A stretch of DNA of 5,172 bases from Actinomycetes bacterium (GCA_023403475.1 JAEYEL010000163.1:1-5172), one strand, 5' to 3'. Positions 1-4,946 are shown, counted from the stretch's first letter. Notes: generated from the letters alone by a model not told the origin. Numbers and translations are program-made.

Positions 1-25
1 GCAAGATTCAATTTGGTTGAGGCAT

Positions 26-1309
26 ATGATAGACACATCTGGCTACAAGGCCATTTTGCGCGTAAGGGAAGCGTATCTGTTCGATATCGGCGGTATCCTG
101 ACGAGGGTATATGCGTACATGCGCACCATCGGCACCGTGTCGATGCTCACGTTGGCGGGCTACAGCTTCGTCGATGCGGGCATCGTTTCGTCCACCATCG
201 CGCTTTCCATGTTCGCCGTGTCGCCGGGCATATCACGGCTCATCGACAGGCGTGGGCAGACAAAGGCGGTTGCGCTGTTCACCGCAATCGCCATGGCGGG
301 GCTTACGCTGCTCATAGCCGCAGTCGAGCTTCATCTGCCTCTGTACGTCTGCCTTGCAGGCGCCGTGCTCGCAGGCACGCTGCCCCAAGCCACCGCACTC
401 GTTAGAACGCGATGGGTCTTCCTCTTAAAGCGCATGGAAGACTCTCCCGACCGGCCTTCCTTGAAGGCGGTGCTTTCCTACGAAGGCATCATGGACGAAA
501 TCGGCTTCATGGTAGGGCCGGCTCTTTCGGTGGCATTGGGAGCAACGTTTTTCCCCACTTGCGGCATGCTTGTGGGAGGCGTGTTCTGCGTTGCGGGAAC
601 TATCATGCTCATACGCTCGCGCGACACCGACCCAGGCCCACACCTTGGCAGCGCGGAAGAACCGGGCGAGAAGCAGACCCGTAAACGCGGAAACGCGGGC
701 ATCGGCGCGAACAGCGTGTTCCTGAAAAACGGCGTCGTGCGGCTTTTAGTGCTGCTCATGTTCATATTGGGGTTGTTCTACGGCGTGTTCGACACAGGGC
801 TTCTCGGGTTCGCGGAAGATATGGGCGAACCCACCGTTTCGAGCTTGGTGCTTATCTTGGAATCGACCACCTCGGTCGTAGCGGGCTTCGTATTCGGTAT
901 GATCGTGTTCAAGCGCAGTCCTCTGTGGCAGCTTGTACTGGTCACCGTCGCGTTCGGCGCTGCCTACAGCACCCTCTTCCTTGTAAATTCAACCGCAACG
1001 CTCATCGTGTTCGGAGCCGGCGCTTCGTTTTCCTATGCGCCCGTGCTCATCGTGTTCAACGAGGCGTGCGAACGCACCTCGCCCATAGAAAACCTTACCG
1101 AGGCGCTCACCTGGCTCACCACGGGAAGCACGCTCGGCCTCGCCATCGGCCCTACGCTCGGCGGCGTTATCGTGGACAACATGGGGCCTTTGAGCACGTT
1201 CGGAGTCGCGGCGGCAACCGCTATCGCCATCCCCGTGCTCACCATCGCCTGCATTCCCCTTTTCAAACGCCATCCGAACATGCTCGGCAAAAGCGCGCAA
1301 AAACCCTAG
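26..1309 (+). CDS. MFS family transporter, 12 predicted helices
   Basis: This is an integral membrane transporter of the major facilitator superfamily, probably a secondary exporter or importer; the substrate cannot be read from the sequence. From the ATG at 26 it has 427 residues, a normal length. Hydrophobic stretches fit 12 helices at roughly 27-49, 52-68, 81-101, 103-123, 156-174, 178-196, 238-261, 270-296, 300-320, 323-345, 361-384 and 390-413. The loop after helix 2 carries GISRLIDRRG (68-77), a match to the MFS motif A. A polar loop at about 197-235 separates the two six-helix halves. The conserved-looking stretch EGIMDEIGFMVGPALS lies at 153-168. The start is uncertain: a TTG at 17 is in frame, the frame has no stop back to the left edge, and only a closely spaced GAGG (19-22) precedes the ATG. 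The first helix is intact, so little or nothing essential is missing. Confidence 0.88.
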   Translation: MIDTSGYKAILRVREAYLFDIGGILTRVYAYMRTIGTVSMLTLAGYSFVDAGIVSSTIALSMFAVSPGISRLIDRRGQTKAVALFTAIAMAGLTLLIAAVELHLPLYVCLAGAVLAGTLPQATALVRTRWVFLLKRMEDSPDRPSLKAVLSYEGIMDEIGFMVGPALSVALGATFFPTCGMLVGGVFCVAGTIMLIRSRDTDPGPHLGSAEEPGEKQTRKRGNAGIGANSVFLKNGVVRLLVLLMFILGLFYGVFDTGLLGFAEDMGEPTVSSLVLILESTTSVVAGFVFGMIVFKRSPLWQLVLVTVAFGAAYSTLFLVNSTATLIVFGAGASFSYAPVLIVFNEACERTSPIENLTEALTWLTTGSTLGLAIGPTLGGVIVDNMGPLSTFGVAAATAIAIPVLTIACIPLFKRHPNMLGKSAQKP

Positions 1310-1482
1310 CAGCCAGCCACGTCGCACAAGCTGCCCGGCGATGTACTGTTTGAACCGCCCCGTCGATGTACCGCCTGCACCGTCCCGTCGAAGAAGCGAA
1401 CCTCAACGCCCGATTGCAGGTATTCGCGAAACGTCTCGTTACGCTGCTCAAGCAACCTTGTTTGGATCGCGCCGATCTTCAA
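1306..1482 (-). CDS. possible small protein, 58 aa, unrecognised
   Basis: This is a candidate small gene only. A TTG at 1480-1482 is preceded by a full AGGAGG (1488-1493) with 5 nt spacing, and the frame stays open for 58 residues to a TAG that overlaps the stop of the convergent transporter gene. The N-terminal half (KIGAIQTRLLEQRNETFREY) looks protein-like, with a charged amphipathic helix pattern. The C-terminal half (VQAVHRRGGSNSTSPGS) is read through a 25-bp tandem duplication and looks degenerate. No family is recognised. It could be a real small protein, the remnant of a larger gene, or chance. Confidence 0.25.
   Translation of the reverse strand: MKIGAIQTRLLEQRNETFREYLQSGVEVRFFDGTVQAVHRRGGSNSTSPGSLCDVAGC
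1339..1388. repeat. 25-bp imperfect tandem duplication
   Basis: Two adjacent 25-bp units, 1339-1363 and 1364-1388, agree at 20 of 25 positions. Both begin CGATGTAC and end CCCGT. They lie just beyond the 3' end of the transporter gene and inside the possible small minus-strand ORF. The unit length is not a multiple of three, so duplication there would shift any reading frame. Confidence 0.7.
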
Positions 1483-1551
1483 GATGGCCTCCTGAACGGC
1501 ACACCGGGAAAGCCTTGGGTTTATTCGTCGAAGCGCAGACGGCAGCACTCC

Positions 1552-1620
1552 GGGGAGAAGGAGGAAGAGCAGCAGAAGGGAGGGGAGGGACGCGAGGGGG
1601 CGACAGAAGAAGCGGAAGGG
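1552..1620 (+). other. polypurine tract with G-quadruplex-type motif
   Basis: On the plus strand 62 of 69 bases are purines, with no T at all; the seven exceptions are C. Within it, 1578-1600 has runs of 3, 4, 3 and 5 G separated by loops of 1, 1 and 6 nt, which satisfies the usual intramolecular G-quadruplex pattern. It lies between two convergent genes, about 240 nt beyond the transporter stop and about 40 nt beyond the stop of the facing membrane-protein gene. The reading frames that cross it are low-complexity and not credible as proteins. Confidence 0.75.
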
Positions 1621-1657
1621 TGGCAGAAGGGCGCGGACAGGCGCAAAGGCCACAAGC
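1552..1657 (-). terminator. possible Rho-dependent termination region
   Basis: RNA leaving the membrane-protein gene (stop at 1658-1660) would be C-rich, pyrimidine-rich and G-poor for about 100 nt. That is the composition expected of Rho loading sites. No hairpin plus T-run terminator is visible downstream of this gene or of the convergent transporter. The assignment rests on composition only. Confidence 0.25.
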
Positions 1658-2044
1658 CTATTTCTTCCCTAGATCGAACAGCTTCTTGATGATGTTCCAA
1701 GGGAAGCGCAGTTCTTTGGTTGCCTTCATGGGCTTGTGGCGATAGTCGGGGTGGTGCTTGAGAAACACCGCGTTGCAGACGCGCGTGATCGCAAGGCCTA
1801 TGAGAGTTGTAGCCAGGAAGCTCACACCCAGCTCGATGACGGCACCATTGCTCTCGAACAGCGCATAAAGCGTCACCAGCAAGAAAAACACCGAAAGCAC
1901 GCTCGTGAGCCACGTGAACATCTTGATGAGGATTTCCTTGGCACGCGAAGGCGAGTATTTGAATGTTGCCACCAGATACACAATGCCCGCAACAACCGCC
2001 AGTATCAGCAAAAGCGGAATGATCCGCGAAAGCCGTGCAATCAC
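1658..2044 (-). CDS. small three-helix membrane protein, unrecognised
   Basis: This 128-residue protein of unknown family is encoded downstream of lemA on the same strand. It has three hydrophobic segments at about 8-27, 44-63 and 68-88. A basic loop (29-41, SPSRAKEILIK) separates the first two, and a polar, mostly basic tail runs from 96 to 128 (KHHPDYRHKP, then PWNIIKKLFDLGKK). By the positive-inside rule the tail is probably cytoplasmic. I chose the GTG at 2042-2044 because a perfect AAGGAGG (2053-2059) sits 8 nt upstream. An in-frame GTG at 2063-2065 would place that ribosome site inside the coding sequence. The gap to lemA is 176 bp and carries an 11-bp repeat array, so co-transcription is possible but not obvious. 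A LemA-associated membrane role is inferred from position only. Confidence 0.75.
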   Translation of the reverse strand: MIARLSRIIPLLLILAVVAGIVYLVATFKYSPSRAKEILIKMFTWLTSVLSVFFLLVTLYALFESNGAVIELGVSFLATTLIGLAITRVCNAVFLKHHPDYRHKPMKATKELRFPWNIIKKLFDLGKK

Positions 2045-2052
2045 AATACTCG

Positions 2053-2059
2053 CCTCCTT
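2053..2059 (-). promoter_or_regulatory. Shine-Dalgarno that decides the start of the membrane-protein gene
   Basis: The minus strand reads AAGGAGG, 8 nt before the GTG at 2042-2044. This is the strongest ribosome site in the window and favours the 128-residue form over the 135-residue form. Confidence 0.75.
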
Positions 2060-2139
2060 CGCCACCTGCTACAACCTGCCGCTACAATCCTGATACGATG
2101 CAGCCCGCCGAATCCTGCCGCAGCACGCCTTGATGCGGC

Positions 2140-2183
2140 GCAATCTCGAAGCAATCTCGACGCCATTTCGGCGCAATCTCGAC
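2140..2183. repeat. 11-bp tandem repeat array, four units
   Basis: Four consecutive 11-bp units begin at 2140, 2151, 2162 and 2173. Units 2 and 4 are identical (GCAATCTCGAC), unit 1 differs at the last base, and unit 3 matches at 8 of 11 positions. Related CAACCT-containing sequence continues at 2189-2212. The array lies in the 176-bp gap between lemA and the next gene. A 6-bp inverted repeat, GCCGCA/TGCGGC, lies on one side (2117-2139) and a 7-bp one, CGCGTGC/GCACGCG, on the other (2183-2203). The period is close to one DNA helical turn. Confidence 0.75.
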
Positions 2184-2220
2184 GCGTGCAACCTTGGCAC
2201 GCGCAACCTCAAACAGCCTG

Positions 2221-2769
2221 CTAGAACTGCACTTTCGGAGCCACTTCGGAACCCGCCGCAGCATCGAAGCTCTCACGTTTCGCAAATCCCATCATGCCGG
2301 CGAACAGCACGGCCGGAAACGTCTGGATAGCCGTGTTGTACTTCATGACCGTGTCGTTGTAGCTTTGGCGCATGTAGCTTATCTTGTCTTCCGTTTCGGC
2401 AAGCTGACTTTGCAGCTGCTGGAAATTGACGTTCGCCTTCAGATCGGGATACGCTTCGGCAACCGCGAACAGGCTTTTGAGCGCACCGGTGAGCATGTTG
2501 TCGGCGGCCATCTTATCGGCCGGGGTCCCGGCGTTCGCCACCGCCGCGCGAGCCTGCGTAACCTCGTCGAGCGTTCCTCGTTCATGCGCCGCATAACCCT
2601 TGACCGTCTCCACCAAGTTGGGGATAAGATCCAAGCGGCGCTGCAACTGCACATCGACCTGAGCCCACGCGTTATCCACCATGTTGCGCAGCTTCACCAG
2701 GTTGTTGTACAGTGCGATGACCGCAACAACCAGCACAACCACAACTACCAGAACAATGATCAAAGCCAT
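2221..2769 (-). CDS. lemA: LemA family protein
   Basis: LemA proteins are widespread membrane-anchored helical proteins whose biochemical role is not established. This one has 182 residues, the normal family length. It has an N-terminal hydrophobic anchor rich in Val and Leu (about 2-20), followed by the family signature region LYNNLVKLRNMVDNAW and then QVDVQLQRRLDLIPNLVETV (about 20-56). Next come a long helical stretch through AYPDLKANVNFQQLQSQLA and a YNDTVMKYNTAIQTFP segment (about 138-152), which is the conserved end of the fold. The C-terminal tail (MMGFAKRESF onward) is also typical. The ATG is preceded by AAGGAG with 6 nt spacing. The gene lies 72 bp after ispE and has its own likely promoter, so it probably forms a separate unit. 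The downstream gene encodes a small membrane protein that may be a partner. Confidence 0.95.
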   Translation of the reverse strand: MALIIVLVVVVVLVVAVIALYNNLVKLRNMVDNAWAQVDVQLQRRLDLIPNLVETVKGYAAHERGTLDEVTQARAAVANAGTPADKMAADNMLTGALKSLFAVAEAYPDLKANVNFQQLQSQLAETEDKISYMRQSYNDTVMKYNTAIQTFPAVLFAGMMGFAKRESFDAAAGSEVAPKVQF

Positions 2770-2775
2770 ATCCTA

Positions 2776-2781
2776 CTCCTT
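2776..2781 (-). promoter_or_regulatory. ribosome binding site of lemA
   Basis: The minus strand reads AAGGAG, 6 nt before the lemA ATG, a standard spacing. No alternative upstream start in this frame has comparable support. Confidence 0.75.
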
Positions 2782-2799
2782 TTCTCAACGCTTGCGCAT

Positions 2800-2808
2800 A
2801 TAGTACCA
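2800..2808 (-). promoter_or_regulatory. likely extended -10 promoter of lemA
   Basis: In the 72-bp gap between ispE and lemA the minus strand reads TGGTACTAT, a TGn-TANNAT extended -10 element. No good -35 is visible, as is common for extended -10 promoters. Transcription would start near 2793, giving a leader of about 24 nt with the AAGGAG site in it. Confidence 0.45.
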
Positions 2809-2841
2809 TTCCACCTAGAACTTCGCCATGAAACCACTTTC

Positions 2842-3966
2842 CTATTTCGGAACAATGGCGGCCTTAAGCGACCCGAGAAGCGTGGTGCGCGCCCAAAAGC
2901 CCCTTGCCTGCGCCGCTGCGGAAAGCCGGCATGCCCGCCCGAAGTCGTCCACCATAGCAAACGTCGCCGACCCGCTGCCGCACAGAAGCACATCCGTCAC
3001 ACCAGGCTGAGATTGCGCCCACTCCCTTACTGCGGAAAGTTCGGGCAAAAGCTGTTCGGATGCCGCCGTCAGATTGTTGAACAGGGGAACGTCGGCGGCA
3101 CATACGGCAGTTTCCGCTTGACGAAGGCCACATTCGTCCACGGGCATCGGGTCTTTGTCGTAAGTCTGGTACGCAGCCGCCGTCGATACGCCCGATGCGG
3201 GCTTGATGAGCACAAGCGCGCACTTCATGGGTTCAAGCGCGCGAACGAAGCGCTCCCCTGCGCCGTCGAAGTAAGCGCATCCGCCATGTAGGAAAAACGC
3301 CACGTCGCTTCCGAGCGTGCGCGCGACCCTTTCCACCGCAGGATCGCCGGGCGCAACACCCCAGAACTTCGCCGCACCCAGAAGAGCCGCCGCAGCGTCG
3401 GATGAGCCGCCGCCCAGCCCGGCTTGATGGGGAATGTGTTTTTCCAAGCGCATTTCCAGCGAATCGGGCTTCGTAATGCCCAGCTCGCAGGCAAGCGCAT
3501 TGACAGCGCGAAACACAATGTTTTCCGCACAGGCGACGGGCAGAGGGTCAAGCCCTTCACACGATGCAAGCGCTAGGCGAACCGCAATGTTTTTTTGCGA
3601 TCCGGCCAAAGCGGCCTCGCCCGCCTCGAAAGCGGATTCAGGAATCGCCTCGCTCGATGTGCGCCGCATGTACAGCACGTCGTGCAGGGCAACAGCGTGC
3701 AGCACGCTTACCGCCTCGTGATAGCCGTCGTCTCGTCGCCCCCCTATTCCCAAAAACAGGTTGACTTTCGCCGGCGCCGCGATTTTAAGCGCGGAAGGGT
3801 CTTGCCACGAAGCGGACGCCTCCTGCACCGAGCGTGCCGTGGCCACCATGTCCACCGCCGGGCCTTCCGCTTTCACCGCAGCAGCGTTTGTCTTCTCGAT
3901 AGTGTTCTGCATAACGGTCTGCTTGGTGTTCTGCTTAGCGTTCTGCTTGTTGTTCTGTTCGTTCAT
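2842..3966 (-). CDS. ispE: 4-diphosphocytidyl-2-C-methyl-D-erythritol kinase with repeat-built N-terminal extension
   Basis: IspE is a GHMP kinase that phosphorylates the 2-hydroxyl of CDP-ME with ATP in the MEP route to isoprenoid precursors; it acts in the cytoplasm. Family motifs are clear: APAKVNLFL (64-72; K67 matches E. coli Lys10), RRDDGYH (77-83), the ATP-binding HQAGLGGGSSDAAA (180-193), LGSDVAFF (218-225; D221 matches the catalytic E. coli Asp141), and LLCGSGSATF (327-336). The chain is 374 residues against the usual 280-310. The excess is about 60 residues at the N-terminus plus about 20-25 extra between the RRDDGYH region and ENIVFRA. Residues 2-21 are five KQN-like tetrapeptides from a 12-bp DNA repeat, followed by an Ala-rich linker. 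The ATG at 3964-3966 overlaps the tadA stop (ATGA) and has GAGG 5 nt upstream, implying translational coupling. The in-frame Met at 40 would give a near-normal length but has only a distant GGAAGG. Confidence 0.93.
   Translation of the reverse strand: MNEQNNKQNAKQNTKQTVMQNTIEKTNAAAVKAEGPAVDMVATARSVQEASASWQDPSALKIAAPAKVNLFLGIGGRRDDGYHEAVSVLHAVALHDVLYMRRTSSEAIPESAFEAGEAALAGSQKNIAVRLALASCEGLDPLPVACAENIVFRAVNALACELGITKPDSLEMRLEKHIPHQAGLGGGSSDAAAALLGAAKFWGVAPGDPAVERVARTLGSDVAFFLHGGCAYFDGAGERFVRALEPMKCALVLIKPASGVSTAAAYQTYDKDPMPVDECGLRQAETAVCAADVPLFNNLTAASEQLLPELSAVREWAQSQPGVTDVLLCGSGSATFAMVDDFGRACRLSAAAQARGFWARTTLLGSLKAAIVPK
3904..3963 (-). repeat. 12-bp tandem repeat, five units, encoding (xKQN)5
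   Basis: Five contiguous 12-bp units fill the 60 bp next to the ispE start codon. Plus-strand units start at 3904, 3916, 3928, 3940 and 3952, with core GTTCTGCTT. Translated from the start they give NEQN, NKQN, AKQN, TKQT and VMQN. The unit is four codons long, so the frame is preserved whatever the copy number. Confidence 0.85.
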
Positions 3967-4628
3967 TTCTTCCTCTTGTTGGCGAAAAAGGTGCTTATAA
4001 TCTGGGAGCATTCGTCTTTCAGCACGCCTGCCCTCACTTCGAAGACATGATTCAGGCGCGTATCTTCGTTCACGGAATACAGCGTGCCGAGCGCCCCGGC
4101 CTTCGGATCGGGCGCTCCGTACACGCAACGGCTTATGCGCGCTTGATGCATAAGCCCCGCGCACATGATGCACGGCTCAAGCGTCACGTATACCGTGCAG
4201 TCGGTCAGCCGCCATGCGCTAAGCACGCGAGAAGCCTCCTTCATGGCCAGGAATTCCGCATGCCCCGCCGGGTCGCGGGTGGTCTCGCGCATGTTGCACG
4301 CACGAGCGATGACGCGCGGGGGCGCTTGCGGGCGGCGCGTTGCCGGATCGATAGGCTCGTACACCACCACCGCCCCAATGGGCACCTCGCCTAGCGATTC
4401 CGCACGTCGCGCCTCGTCAAACGCCAAACGCATGTAGTCCTTATCGGAAAGCCGCGCCGAAGCCGCAGCCGAGGTTGCCCTCGAAACCGGATCTGCAACG
4501 GCACGAGCGACCGCCGCATCCGAACCCGCAGCATCGTGCGCATCTGCGGACGAGTTCGCCCCCGCAGCACCGTGCATGTCTGCGGACGAGTTCGCTACCG
4601 AACCCACTTTGTCTGTTTTGCCAGTCAT
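3963..4628 (-). CDS. tadA: tRNA-specific adenosine-34 deaminase with N-terminal extension
   Basis: TadA converts A34 to inosine in the tRNA-Arg(ACG) anticodon and belongs to the zinc-dependent cytidine deaminase fold. The catalytic HAE motif is at 123-125 (zinc ligand H123, proton-shuttling E125). The second zinc motif, PCIMC, is at 152-156 (ligands C153 and C156). Family stretches include EVPIGAVVV (81-89), ARACNMRE (108-115), WRLTDCTVYVTLEP (139-152), YGAPDPKAGALG (170-181) and the FFANKRKK tail. The chain is 221 residues against about 150-170. The extra is an Ala/Ser/Asp-rich N-terminus (1-60), partly made by a 36-bp tandem duplication, with a small insert (about 91-105) after strand 1. 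The ATG at 4626-4628 lies only 7 nt after a TATAAT box and lacks a Shine-Dalgarno, so the message may be leaderless. An alternative is M66 (4431-4433), which has AAGGA 4 nt upstream and gives 156 residues but trims the start of the first helix. It is coupled to ispE by ATGA. Confidence 0.92.
   Translation of the reverse strand: MTGKTDKVGSVANSSADMHGAAGANSSADAHDAAGSDAAVARAVADPVSRATSAAASARLSDKDYMRLAFDEARRAESLGEVPIGAVVVYEPIDPATRRPQAPPRVIARACNMRETTRDPAGHAEFLAMKEASRVLSAWRLTDCTVYVTLEPCIMCAGLMHQARISRCVYGAPDPKAGALGTLYSVNEDTRLNHVFEVRAGVLKDECSQIISTFFANKRKK
4524..4595 (-). repeat. 36-bp tandem duplication in the 5' part of tadA
   Basis: Two adjacent 36-bp units, 4524-4559 and 4560-4595, agree at 31 of 36 positions. 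They encode ANSSADMHGAAG and ANSSADAHDAAG (residues 12-35). The first 17 bases of each unit, in the coding direction, are identical. The duplication keeps the frame and lies outside the deaminase domain. Confidence 0.85.
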
Positions 4629-4635
4629 GCCCGCT

Positions 4636-4641
4636 ATTATA
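4636..4641 (-). promoter_or_regulatory. -10 box of the tadA-ispE operon
   Basis: A perfect TATAAT on the minus strand ends 7 nt before the tadA ATG. With usual spacing, transcription would start at or next to the A of the ATG, giving a leaderless message. No convincing -35 is seen 16-19 bp upstream, where the strand is T-rich. Confidence 0.55.
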
Positions 4642-4685
4642 AAGGAGCCTCATCCGAAAAAGCAGCACGATTCTTCTGCGTTCTG

Positions 4686-4694
4686 TGTTATCCT
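4686..4694 (+). promoter_or_regulatory. possible extended -10 of the tRNA-Ser gene
   Basis: TGTTATCCT fits TGn followed by a -10-like TATCCT, and would start transcription about 8 nt before the tRNA. TTATAG at 4694-4699 is an alternative. No clear -35 was found. It lies back to back with the tadA promoter in an 80-bp divergent region. Confidence 0.3.
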
Positions 4695-4708
4695 TATAGG
4701 CCGCATGC

Positions 4709-4796
4709 GGAGGCGTGGCCGAGTGGTTGAAGGCGGCAGTCTTGAAAACTGTTGTGCCGCAAGGTACCGTGGGTTCGAATCCTACCGCCTCCGCCA
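4709..4796 (+). tRNA. tRNA-Ser(UGA), CCA encoded
   Basis: This is a class II tRNA that reads the serine codon UCA. The acceptor stem is GGAGGCG (4709-4715) with CGCCTCC (4786-4792), then discriminator G and an encoded CCA (4794-4796). The anticodon stem GCAGT/ACTGT encloses the loop CTTGAAA (4741-4747), with anticodon TGA at 4743-4745. A long variable arm, GTGCC-GCAA-GGTAC (4754-4767), marks the serine class. The T arm is GTGGG-TTCGAAT-CCTAC (4769-4785). All arms pair, with a few G-T wobbles. The 3' half of tRNA genes is a common target for phage and island integrases, which is relevant to the unusual DNA downstream. Confidence 0.97.
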
Positions 4797-4807
4797 GTAT
4801 AAAACAC

Positions 4808-4838
4808 GAGGTCGGAAAGCGAATTTCCGACCTCTTTT
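4808..4838 (+). terminator. intrinsic terminator of tRNA-Ser
   Basis: A perfect 11-bp stem, GAGGTCGGAAA (4808-4818) with TTTCCGACCTC (4824-4834), encloses the loop GCGAA and is followed by TTTT. It starts 12 nt after the tRNA CCA. Because As precede the stem, it could in part also work on the opposite strand against transcription arriving from the right. Confidence 0.9.
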
Positions 4839-4844
4839 CGTTGT

Positions 4845-4880
4845 TGGTACCTTTGATGGTACCCCAAATGGTACCTTTGA
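4845..4880. repeat. three 12-bp direct repeats each holding GGTACC
   Basis: The units 4845-4856 and 4869-4880 are identical (TGGTACCTTTGA); the middle unit, 4857-4868, is TGGTACCCCAAA. Each contains the palindrome GGTACC at exact 12-bp spacing (4846, 4858, 4870), so neighbouring units can also pair with each other as short hairpins. A fourth GGTACC occurs in the tRNA variable arm (4763-4768). The pattern resembles the direct repeats found at integrase or regulator binding sites, but no protein can be assigned. Confidence 0.8.
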
Positions 4881-4888
4881 GCACGGAA

Positions 4889-4904
4889 CCTCGGCGCGCC
4901 GAGG
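4889..4904. repeat. perfect 16-bp GC palindrome
   Basis: CCTCGGCGCGCCGAGG is its own reverse complement, with no spacer. It could be a dimeric protein site or a cruciform. There is no adjacent T-run, so it is not a standard terminator. Confidence 0.7.
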
Positions 4905-4926
4905 CGGCCGACTCCTCGCCGGGACG

Positions 4927-4942
4927 GACTGGAAAACCAGTC
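4927..4942. repeat. 6-bp hairpin with AAAA loop
   Basis: GACTGG and CCAGTC flank AAAA. On the minus strand the loop is TTTT. It lies about 58 nt past the stop of the rightmost gene, so it may help end that transcript, although no T-run follows. Confidence 0.55.
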
Positions 4943-4946
4943 TGAA

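Noticed and set aside
1306..1653. The 115-codon form of the minus-strand frame with a hydrophobic LLLLFLLL segment
   Set aside because: The apparent membrane segment is only the translation of the polypyrimidine strand, and the ATG has no ribosome site. Only the shorter TTG form is kept, at low confidence.
1341..1745. Plus-strand frames of 107 and 134 codons across the purine tract
   Set aside because: They are low-complexity Glu/Lys/Gly/Arg or Arg-rich translations, overlap the membrane-protein gene, and lack ribosome sites.
2183..2203. Intrinsic terminator for lemA (CGCGTGC/GCACGCG hairpin)
   Set aside because: The stem is only 7 bp and is not followed by a T-run in the lemA direction, so it is noted only as an inverted repeat.
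2194..3291. A 365-codon open frame on the plus strand
   Set aside because: It runs antisense through lemA and the end of ispE, both of which show clear family motifs. The translation is Arg/His-rich with no recognisable domain, as expected of a shadow frame in GC-rich DNA.
3904..3963. CRISPR-like array
   Set aside because: The units are 12 bp and contiguous, with no spacers, and they are coding. None of the other repeats in the window has CRISPR repeat-spacer geometry.
3966..4173. An upstream extension of ispE to position 4173
   Set aside because: It would overlap the conserved end of tadA for about 200 bp. The ATG at 3964-3966, overlapping the tadA stop and with GAGG upstream, is much better supported.
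4441..4884. A 147-codon minus-strand frame containing AEAVGFEPTVPCGTT
   Set aside because: That stretch is the antisense translation of the tRNA-Ser gene, a known source of spurious protein entries; the rest crosses the terminator and the tadA N-terminus out of frame.
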